Under the pieces are notes generated by a model that was not told the DNA's origin, did not search any database, and saw nothing but the letters and a program-made list of their open reading frames with translations. The position numbers and the translations under genes are program-made. From Vreelandella glaciei (lineage in GTDB: Bacteria > Pseudomonadota > Gammaproteobacteria > Pseudomonadales > Halomonadaceae), in contig NZ_JACCDE010000003.1 in NCBI RefSeq assembly GCF_013415125.1, positions 1 through 64,000 of the forward strand: 64,000 bases of DNA, written 5' to 3'. Shown piece after piece: positions 56,824 to 64,000 of the stretch. Positions within the stretch are counted from its first letter, which is position 1; each line of letters opens with the position of its first letter.

Positions 56824-56858
56824 GCGCCTACTGAGACGCTAGTCGTAGCGGTAGGCGC
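56824..56858. terminator. Inverted repeat between can and the cytochrome gene
   Basis: GCGCCTAC (56824-56831) and GTAGGCGC (56851-56858) form an 8-bp stem with a 19-base loop, overlapping the last codons of the cytochrome gene. Possible shared transcription end; weak evidence. Confidence 0.4.
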
Positions 56859-57369
56859 GATGGCAGCTCTTGCAGCTAGCACCTACCTCTGAAAGTGCTC
56901 GCGCCGTGTTACGGGTATCCCCCTGTTCGGCAACCTCAACCAACTGAGTGATTTTATCCTCAAGATCAGTAAAGCCAGCGGCAAACTCATTCCACTCTTC
57001 CCAAATAGAGGCGCGCGCCTCAGAACCCCCGCCATGCGTACCTGCAATAAAGGAAGGCAGTAGCTGCTGTGCAGTCGCACGCTCTTGGAGTTCCGTTAAG
57101 CGCGGGGCAGCAGTCTCTACATCTTGATTGTTAATTAAGTCAAAACGCAGCTGACGAACCAGGCTTTCAATATCTTTGAGCTCTTGCTGGCGCCACATCA
57201 CTGCGTCACGCTCGCTGGCGAACTGAGTGTCGCCAACTGTTTGAGGCATCGAAAGCTCACTAGTGGCCTCCTCGCTCGCCCAGGATAACGGCGCACACAG
57301 CAGCAGCGCCAAAGTGCTGCCTATCGCGCTACGCTTGAAAGCCCGCTTTCGGTGATAACGCTGCTGCAT
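56839..57369 (-). CDS. Periplasmic cytochrome c'/c556-like protein
   Basis: About 176 residues: signal peptide (RSAIGSTLALLLCAPLSWAS), a four-helix body and a single haem site CKSCH near the C-terminus (GASCKSCHRAYRYD), the c'/c556 layout. May carry electrons or bind small ligands such as NO. Start MQQRYHRK follows AAGGAAG. It starts 48 bases after msrA on the same strand. Confidence 0.85.
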   Translation of the reverse strand: MQQRYHRKRAFKRSAIGSTLALLLCAPLSWASEEATSELSMPQTVGDTQFASERDAVMWRQQELKDIESLVRQLRFDLINNQDVETAAPRLTELQERATAQQLLPSFIAGTHGGGSEARASIWEEWNEFAAGFTDLEDKITQLVEVAEQGDTRNTARALSEVGASCKSCHRAYRYD

Positions 57370-57416
57370 AATGGCTTCCTTTATAATGCGCTGGTTGGCT
57401 TGGTTAAAACTCGCTT

Positions 57417-58058
57417 TTAGCCTATCGGACACGTCACACCGGTGCCTTTTAAGCCGCAGTAGCCATTGGGGTTTTTATCGAGATACTGCTGATGGTAAGC
57501 CTCTGCATAATAAAACGCTTCAAGCGGTTTTATTTCGGTAGTGATTTGCCCTTTGCCTGCCTTGTCAAGCGCCTGCTGAAATGCGGACGCGCTTTGTTCA
57601 GCGGCTGCTTGCTGAGCCTCGTTGGTGGTGAAAATAGCCGAACGATACTGCGATCCAATATCGTTGCCCTGGCGATTTCCCTGGGTAGGATCGTGCTGTT
57701 CCCAGAACACCTGTAGCAGCGATTCCAGATCGACCTGCTTAGGATCGTAGACCACTCTCACCACCTCGGTGTGGCCGGTACGCCCTGTGCAGGTCTCATC
57801 ATAGGTGGGGTTGGGCGTTTCACCGCCGGCATAACCTGCCGCGGTCACATAGACGCCGGGCAATTGCCAAAACAGACGTTCAACGCCCCAGAAGCAGCCC
57901 ATCCCCAGCACAATCTCTTCATGGCCCTCTGGAAACGGAGGGCGCAACGAATGCCCGCTGATGGAGTGAACATCGCTGGTCTCTATAGGGGTATCACGGC
58001 CAGGCAGTACACGACTGGTACTTGAAGAAGAAAATAGCGACATATCGCCCTCACTCAT
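57417..58058 (-). CDS. msrA: Peptide methionine sulfoxide reductase A
   Basis: 213 residues: catalytic Cys55 in [20 protein letters not shown], then [20 protein letters not shown] and the recycling cysteines at the end ([16 protein letters not shown]). Repairs oxidised methionine. Its ATG overlaps the tamB stop as ATGA, which fixes the start and shows coupling to the tam genes. Confidence 0.94.
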   Translation of the reverse strand: MSEGDMSLFSSSSTSRVLPGRDTPIETSDVHSISGHSLRPPFPEGHEEIVLGMGCFWGVERLFWQLPGVYVTAAGYAGGETPNPTYDETCTGRTGHTEVVRVVYDPKQVDLESLLQVFWEQHDPTQGNRQGNDIGSQYRSAIFTTNEAQQAAAEQSASAFQQALDKAGKGQITTEIKPLEAFYYAEAYHQQYLDKNPNGYCGLKGTGVTCPIG

Positions 58059-61000
58059 TGCTGCTGTAAGATTTTTGGGTCACCGGAACGGGTAAAGGTG
58101 TAGATCAAGTCCACCGCCTGATTGGTACCCGATACGGCCTGAAGATAAAGATTACGCCACAGCGTATAGCGTAGTGTTAGTTCTGCAATCGGCGAGAAAA
58201 TTCCCACGCCGTAACTAATCCTAAGGTCGTCGGTCAGTTGGCCACTGACGGCGACTTGGCTGTCATCGCCTGCGCCGGTGGTATCCAGTGTTAAGTCGTC
58301 AATGCCGAAAGCCTCGCCAATCGAGCCCACTGCGCCACCGGTGCGTCCTAACGACATACCAATCAACGCCGTGGTCAGTGCGCTATCCACCCCACCGCCA
58401 GAGGCATCCGGAGCGCGGCCCCGTAGTAGATATGAAAGTGCACGTGCTTCATTCATCGCTGGTTCAGAAAAGATCTGTACATTGGGGGCTTCGGCACTAC
58501 CGGTGACACGCAGGCCAGCAGTAACGTCATCTTCAGTGACATCGGAATTACGGATGGCCTCAAAGTCGAGGGTAGGTAGCCCGGGGGGGCCGCTAAACAG
58601 TAGTTCACCGCGGCGAATGACCAAGTCTTGACCAAACGCCTGGAAGCGTCCATCAACTAAATTGACATCGCCAAATAGCTGTAATGCACCGCCACCTTGA
58701 CGAATTTCTAACGAGCCTCCCAATCCGGACTCTAAGCCGTAGGCCGATATCTGCATATCACTGCCCAGCGTTAGCGTTACCAGCACATCAAGGGCCATGC
58801 CGGTAGCGGCAAGTTCATCTGCAGCGCTAGGCTCATCACCATTGGCAGCAGCACGCCGTGCCTCAATTTCTGCCTGCCGATCGTCGCGCTCGGTGATAAT
58901 CACTTCATCACCGCTAGGCGTAACGGCCGACGACGGCATATCGCCAATTTCAAGTCTTGCCCAGGGCAAGTTGATATCTCCCCTTACTTGTAGTGTCTCT
59001 GGGGTCACACGAACTCGAATATCAGGCGCAGCTTCTAGACGACCAAACTGTGGCAATACGATCAGAATAGGCTCTTGAACAGCATTTAGATCGACGCCAA
59101 TGCGCCAATCGTCACCGCTTGGCCAGTAAGCATCACCGGTGATTTCCAAACGCCCGCGCTCGGCCGCCAGATAACCGTCAATATCGCCCTGCTCACCGTC
59201 AAAGGAGACCAGTAACTCACCATCTTGTACGTCAACGGGAATATCAGGACCATTAACACGAATACCACGTAACCCAAGCTGGCCTTGTAAACCGGGCTGA
59301 GCGGTAGTGCCCGAAATTTGCACACTACCTGTCAGATCCCCTTCCAATTGCTCCATCCCGACGAGCATAGGGCGATAAGGTTGCAGTGAAACATCGTTTG
59401 CACGCAGCTCCCCATCTAGCTCGCCTGCCCCTAGTGGGTCATTGATCGATAAATCCAGATTTAGATCGCCTGCCTCGGCAAGGGACAGCGTTACATTGGC
59501 ATCCGCTTGTGCTTGGTTAGCCTCAATCTGGGCGTCTAAATTGATTTCTGGTAGTTGCACGGGCTGACCATAATCATTGATGGCAGTGACTGCGAGTTCA
59601 CTTAGCACCTGAAGATTTGCCTGCCACTGTGCACCGCCCTGGCGCCAATTAACGTTAAGATCCGCCGTTGTGTCGCCTTCTAACTGCCACTCTTCGGGTA
59701 AAAAAGGCTCCAGCATTTCCATAGGCACTTCACGTAATGAAAGCACGGCGCTGCCCTGTTGAGCAGAAGCATTTATTTGCTCTTCAGAACAAACCAGACC
59801 GCCCTGCTCACGGCGTAGGCAGAAGGGTGAAAGGTTCGCCTGACCGCTCGCCAAGTTGTAACGAAGATCCAAAGGTGCTTCAAGGCTAATATCGCCCGCT
59901 TCGGAAATGATTTCCAGTGGCGTTACCCGAGCCTGATACAATTGATTCGGCTGATCAAAACGCCCATCAAGGGCGAGTTGCGCGCGACTTAATACGTTGT
60001 TGTCCGTACCCTGGGCATTAAGCTCAAGACGGTGCTCTGAGAGATGCCCGGCTAAAGTTACGTTCATGGCAGACAGCGCTTGGCCACCGGCATTGACGTT
60101 TTGTAGAGCCAGTTGCACATCAAGGGCAGGATCATCGATTCCCTGCACATTGGCATTTAGCGTGAGCCTTTCAATGCGATTTTCGCCGAAACGCACGCCA
60201 TCACCTTGTAAGTCAGCCAGCAATTGCGGCTGATCAAAGCTACCGCTAGCCTTCAGCGTTCCCACAATGTTGCCCGCCAGATCCGGCGAGAGGGTTTGCA
60301 GCTGGCGTAGCGCAATGTCGGCATTTAACGACATCGCCTGTTCGCTGATTTGGCCTGCCGCTTCCAGACGGTTATCCCCCTGGGTAAACAGCAACTGTTT
60401 AATATCCAACTCCATATTGCTGTTGGCGTCCAGAGCTGCCTGCAGTGTTAGGGGGTAGTCGCGCAGGACACCATCAATCGCCAAGTTGGGTACACTGACA
60501 GCCCACACGGCACCTTGCGGGCTCTCTTGCTGGAACAGGGAAAACTCAATATCGCCATTCAGACTGCCGTCTAACTGATCCACGAAGTGGGAAGGGTCAA
60601 ACTGATCCAAACGGATACTCGCATTAACCTGCAAGGGAGCTAACCAGCTAACGGTGCCTTCACTGCGCAGGGAACTTTCGCCTACGATCAGGTTAAGCGG
60701 CTGCCAGCTAAAGTGTTCAAGGTCTCCCTCACCGCTGACGTTAATCTGGGTACGCGGCACGCTGGGGCCCTCAGCGGCCAGCGCGAGCTGAGCGCTATAC
60801 TCACTTAGGCTTCCGGTCACCTGTAAATCCAGCTCATCGACCACATAAGGGTTGATGGTCCCATCGCCGTCGGCTTGCGCCGTTTCATCAACGGCTAGCG
60901 GCCACTGGACCCGGTCACTTTGTAACTGCACTTGAAATGGCAGCGTGGGGGCTAGCGCGTCTACTTGGCCGTATAACGACGCGTTTACCGCGCCGGATGC

Positions 61001-62098
61001 TTCCAGCCGTGCTTCAAGTGCGTCGAGTGGACCAGACAGCGTTAATGTCAAGGTCTCGCCATCGAGCTCAGGAAACCTCTCAGCTAAAAAAAGTTCTACG
61101 TTCAAACGAGCTTCAAGTGGGTAACTGCCGCTTAAAGTCGCCTTTGCGGTTAATTCAGCCTCGACGTCTGGCGTAACGACAGCAAGCTCGGTTAACTCAA
61201 CGCGGTCGCCCTCGGTCATCAGTCCAAGCTGAAGGCGTTCCACTTGATACTCAGTGGCGCCTTCCAGGCGAAAATCGTTAAGCGTAAATTCGGGTATTTG
61301 AATATCCACCGGCAAGGTAATGTCAGGTAATTCCAACCGTTCTCGTGTTTCTAACTGCTCTTCTAGCGACTCTACTGCCAGTACGGCCTCGTCTTGCGGT
61401 TCGCGGAGCAATATAGCAGCATCGATAGCCTCAGCAGAAAGTGGTGTTTCAGTGGCTTGCGTTAGTAACACGCCTGCCGATGGCGGCAAATAAAGGCGAG
61501 GTTGCTCCAAGTGGGTCGGCTCAAGTCGCACTTGATTGCCTTCAGCAACAGCCGCTGAGCTTAACGAGCGCCATGCGACCTCGGTGCCGTCGGCAAGGCG
61601 TAGGCTGACATCTTCAAGCTGTAGCGAACGTAACTCGATCGGGAAGGGAAAACGAATAGCGAGTGGCGACCCCTCCTCTTCTGGCGGCGGCTCCTGTTCG
61701 CCCGATGCGCCTAAACGCACATTAGCGCCTACCACGCGGAGCGTGTCGATGCATAACCGGCCCGACAGGACGCAGTCATCCGCCCACGCAAGCTCAAATT
61801 CATCCACGGTGATACGGGTTTCACCCAGCTGCAGTTGGAAATCTTCGATCAGAAAATGATCAAGCAGCCCACCTTCATGGCCTGCATAGGTGAATAAGTC
61901 CCGCTGCTCCCCCTGCGAGAGCAATACACCAGTGCCCCAAGGCGATAACGCTACCCCAACAAGCAGCGCCGTAATCCCAAACAGCCAAATTGGCAATACG
62001 ATAATCAGGCGCAAAAAGCTCCATAATAGAAGCCAGGTACGGTATTTGGGTGATAGTCGCTGGCGCTTATCAGACGTCGCTGTTTCAACCTGAGACAA
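58055..62098 (-). CDS. tamB: Translocation and assembly module protein TamB
   Basis: 1347 residues: one N-terminal inner-membrane helix (about 25-55), a very long beta-rich periplasmic part and the C-terminal DUF490 domain (about 1000-1347; [20 protein letters not shown] [15 protein letters not shown], ends in [20 protein letters not shown]). Bridges inner and outer membrane with TamA; moves lipids or helps outer-membrane protein folding. Ten bases after tamA. Acidic overall, as in halophiles. Confidence 0.94.
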   Translation of the reverse strand: MSQVETATSDKRQRLSPKYRTWLLLWSFLRLIIVLPIWLFGITALLVGVALSPWGTGVLLSQGEQRDLFTYAGHEGGLLDHFLIEDFQLQLGETRITVDEFELAWADDCVLSGRLCIDTLRVVGANVRLGASGEQEPPPEEEGSPLAIRFPFPIELRSLQLEDVSLRLADGTEVAWRSLSSAAVAEGNQVRLEPTHLEQPRLYLPPSAGVLLTQATETPLSAEAIDAAILLREPQDEAVLAVESLEEQLETRERLELPDITLPVDIQIPEFTLNDFRLEGATEYQVERLQLGLMTEGDRVELTELAVVTPDVEAELTAKATLSGSYPLEARLNVELFLAERFPELDGETLTLTLSGPLDALEARLEASGAVNASLYGQVDALAPTLPFQVQLQSDRVQWPLAVDETAQADGDGTINPYVVDELDLQVTGSLSEYSAQLALAAEGPSVPRTQINVSGEGDLEHFSWQPLNLIVGESSLRSEGTVSWLAPLQVNASIRLDQFDPSHFVDQLDGSLNGDIEFSLFQQESPQGAVWAVSVPNLAIDGVLRDYPLTLQAALDANSNMELDIKQLLFTQGDNRLEAAGQISEQAMSLNADIALRQLQTLSPDLAGNIVGTLKASGSFDQPQLLADLQGDGVRFGENRIERLTLNANVQGIDDPALDVQLALQNVNAGGQALSAMNVTLAGHLSEHRLELNAQGTDNNVLSRAQLALDGRFDQPNQLYQARVTPLEIISEAGDISLEAPLDLRYNLASGQANLSPFCLRREQGGLVCSEEQINASAQQGSAVLSLREVPMEMLEPFLPEEWQLEGDTTADLNVNWRQGGAQWQANLQVLSELAVTAINDYGQPVQLPEINLDAQIEANQAQADANVTLSLAEAGDLNLDLSINDPLGAGELDGELRANDVSLQPYRPMLVGMEQLEGDLTGSVQISGTTAQPGLQGQLGLRGIRVNGPDIPVDVQDGELLVSFDGEQGDIDGYLAAERGRLEITGDAYWPSGDDWRIGVDLNAVQEPILIVLPQFGRLEAAPDIRVRVTPETLQVRGDINLPWARLEIGDMPSSAVTPSGDEVIITERDDRQAEIEARRAAANGDEPSAADELAATGMALDVLVTLTLGSDMQISAYGLESGLGGSLEIRQGGGALQLFGDVNLVDGRFQAFGQDLVIRRGELLFSGPPGLPTLDFEAIRNSDVTEDDVTAGLRVTGSAEAPNVQIFSEPAMNEARALSYLLRGRAPDASGGGVDSALTTALIGMSLGRTGGAVGSIGEAFGIDDLTLDTTGAGDDSQVAVSGQLTDDLRISYGVGIFSPIAELTLRYTLWRNLYLQAVSGTNQAVDLIYTFTRSGDPKILQQQ

Positions 62099-62107
62099 AT
62101 CTCTCTC

Positions 62108-63961
62108 CTAGAATTCCGGTCCGATGGAAAAGTGCAAACGCCAAGCGTCTTCGTGGTCAAAAGGATGTGCGATATCAAAGCGAATTGGTCCGACCGGTGA
62201 AACCCAGCGCACCCCGGCGCCGGCGCCTGTTTTCAAATCGTTAGGTCCCCAGTTATCAAACGCATCGCCATTGTCCACGAAGGTGGCTGCCCACCAACCC
62301 CCAGTGACACGCCGTTGATACTCAAGGGTTGAGGTCAGCAATTGTTGGCCGCCCCGTAGCCGCCCTTCTTCATTGCGTGGCGAAAGGCTTTCATAGGAGT
62401 AGCCGCGCACACTGCGGTCGCCACCGGCAAAAAAGCGTAGCGAAGGTGGGATTTTGGCAAAGTCATTGGTTTCGATGGCGCCTAAGCTAACCCGCGCCAA
62501 GAAGCGGTTATCATTGCCAATAGTGCGAATCCATTCCGTATCGGCCGTAACGCGTGTGAACTGTGCATCAGACCCCCAAACCTTATCCGAGTACTCTAAA
62601 GAGAGCTGCTGACGGTCGCCCCATAAGGGAAAGCGCTGAGGGCGTGTCCGGGTTCGCGACCACTGAATACCAGGATAAAACAGCCATACTTGATCGGCTT
62701 CGCCCCCCTGTTCGAAGTCTTCATAAGTAGTACGGAAGTACAGAGTTTGAACCCAATCGTTATCAAACTCCCAGCGACGAGCCACTTCAACGGTGCCTTC
62801 TAATGATTGGGTATCACTATCGTCAATATTACGGATACCGTATTGCAGCTGGTAGCTATCGCGCAGCGGGTCTTCTAGCGGAACGTTATATACCCCGGTA
62901 AACCGCTGCTCCGGGGAGGATAAATAGAGGTCGTGGTCAAGACTATGACCATAACGATTGATCCATGGTTGTTCCCAACCAAAACGCAGACGGGGCCCCA
63001 CATCGGTAGCGTAGCCAATGCCGACTTCAAACTGGTGGCGATCAGCAGGCTCCACACTGACATCAATAGGTAACTGCGTATCACTGGGCTTATTGATGCT
63101 TAGTGCACTGGTTAAAGCTGCGCCGGTGACTCGTGGGCGCTCTGGTTGGGAAGCAGTCGCCTCGCTCCACCAGGCGTCTCCACCACCAGGCGGAGAAATC
63201 ACCAGCTCTTGCGCTGTTTCAAGTCTCGGCCGCACTGACACTGAGCTAAACCAGCCGGTTTCTGCAAGTGATTGGTTATAGTCAGTTAGCGTTTGCGCTA
63301 GATAGGGATCGCCTCTTTCAAACGGCTGTATACGGAGTAATCGGTCGATCTCTATGTGGCTACCCGTTATTAAAGTCTCTCCAAACTGGTAGCGGGGGCC
63401 GCTGTCAAAATCCATATAGAGGCGCGCACTTTGTAAATACGGACGGACTTCCATACGCCGATCCGTAAAGCCCCAGTCAAAGTAACCGCGCTCGATAGCC
63501 AAACCAGAAAATTGACCACGCAGCCGCTCCCACGGGGCATGCCGCAGTGCGTCACCCTCTTCTAGCGGGAAGTCTTCTACTGCTTGTTGAAACGGTGGGT
63601 CGTTACTGGCATCGCCTTCGACATTAATTGATAAAATTTCAATTTCAATTTGAGGCCCTGGCTCAATCTCAAGCGATACAAGCTCATTGTCGGTGTGCTC
63701 AAAAGTAATATCAGGCTCATAATACCCATACACACGCATGGCTTCTTCAGTACGTTGACGAACCTCACCTTCTAAACGCGCTTCGGTGTATTGCTCAGCC
63801 TCTACGTTCTGTAGATAGGCTTGAATATTACTTTCGACTTCATCGGAAACACCCGTGATGCTCGCCTCTAACGCCCATACCCCATGTGATGCATAAAATA
63901 GTGGTAGCACTACCAACACTGTGCGACCGGTGGCTGAAGTCCATCGCCGTTGTCTTCCCAT
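62108..63961 (-). CDS. tamA: Translocation and assembly module protein TamA
   Basis: 617 residues: signal peptide, three POTRA domains (about 30-270; DEVESNIQAYLQNVEAEQYT) and an Omp85 beta-barrel with the RxxRGY motif (GGDRSVRGYSYESLSPRNEE) and final strand LHFSIGPEF. Outer-membrane partner of TamB. First gene of tamA-tamB-msrA. Only 39 bases upstream are in the window. Confidence 0.94.
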   Translation of the reverse strand: MGRQRRWTSATGRTVLVVLPLFYASHGVWALEASITGVSDEVESNIQAYLQNVEAEQYTEARLEGEVRQRTEEAMRVYGYYEPDITFEHTDNELVSLEIEPGPQIEIEILSINVEGDASNDPPFQQAVEDFPLEEGDALRHAPWERLRGQFSGLAIERGYFDWGFTDRRMEVRPYLQSARLYMDFDSGPRYQFGETLITGSHIEIDRLLRIQPFERGDPYLAQTLTDYNQSLAETGWFSSVSVRPRLETAQELVISPPGGGDAWWSEATASQPERPRVTGAALTSALSINKPSDTQLPIDVSVEPADRHQFEVGIGYATDVGPRLRFGWEQPWINRYGHSLDHDLYLSSPEQRFTGVYNVPLEDPLRDSYQLQYGIRNIDDSDTQSLEGTVEVARRWEFDNDWVQTLYFRTTYEDFEQGGEADQVWLFYPGIQWSRTRTRPQRFPLWGDRQQLSLEYSDKVWGSDAQFTRVTADTEWIRTIGNDNRFLARVSLGAIETNDFAKIPPSLRFFAGGDRSVRGYSYESLSPRNEEGRLRGGQQLLTSTLEYQRRVTGGWWAATFVDNGDAFDNWGPNDLKTGAGAGVRWVSPVGPIRFDIAHPFDHEDAWRLHFSIGPEF

Positions 63962-64000
63962 ACATTTTTATCCTAACCTAAATCAGCGGCTTCATTATCT

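Overview
The window looks like part of a chromosome from a moderately halophilic gammaproteobacterium, most probably Halomonadaceae (Halomonas/Vreelandella type). Reasons: a complete ectoine operon (ectA-ectB-ectC) in the classic order, very acidic protein tails, a mid-50s GC look, and gammaproteobacterial housekeeping genes (metH, gorA, tusDCBE, tamAB, zur, pdxH). No rRNA, tRNA, CRISPR array or intact prophage was seen. The genus is inferred from gene content, not from a marker gene.

Left edge (1-2.2 kb): a scarred accessory zone with the end of one IS3-family element, a fragment of a second, an alpha/beta-hydrolase pseudogene carrying three in-frame stops, an AhpD-like gene and a broken cydB. 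From 2.2 to 18.1 kb almost everything is on the minus strand and concerns sulfur redox chemistry: a Tat-exported SQR-like flavoprotein with a small membrane partner, a tetrathionate reductase operon (ttrBCA) behind an ANR/FNR-like site, a periplasmic rhodanese/DsrE-like/DUF2892 operon, a divergent Lrp-LysE pair, and an operon of peroxiredoxin, ETHE1-like persulfide dioxygenase, DUF442 phosphatase-fold protein, SulP permease and a dihydrolipoamide-dehydrogenase-like flavoprotein.

18.2-24.8 kb holds loose single genes and decayed remnants (EEP-family protein, flavodoxin pseudogene, K+ channel with RCK domain, small membrane proteins, dienelactone hydrolase, Bax-inhibitor-1 protein). 24.9-34.9 kb: tusDCBE (sulfur relay for tRNA thiolation), an XRE-cupin regulator, an HDAC-family deacetylase divergent from a Pat-type protein acetyltransferase, pdxH, a cytochrome b561-like protein, wrbA with DUF2069, a GGCT protein and smrA.

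34.9-51.1 kb: assimilatory sulfite reductase with DUF934, a MATE exporter with a probable frameshift, metH, nfuA, a divergent KfrA-like/tyrosine recombinase pair with two inverted repeats between, sufE, yidD, a Zur-HisI pair, and a three-gene ATP-grasp ligase / 7TM inactive transglutaminase / retropepsin-like protease operon. 51.2-64.0 kb: a DUF3833 lipoprotein, ectABC, gorA, beta-carbonic anhydrase, a c'-type cytochrome, msrA, tamB and tamA.

The unifying theme is sulfur: import, oxidation of sulfide and persulfide, tetrathionate respiration, sulfite reduction, methionine synthesis, tRNA thiolation, Fe-S assembly, and thiol/methionine repair. The least described items are the ligase/7TM/protease operon, the KfrA-recombinase pair with its palindromes, and the Zur-HisI-YidD neighbourhood.
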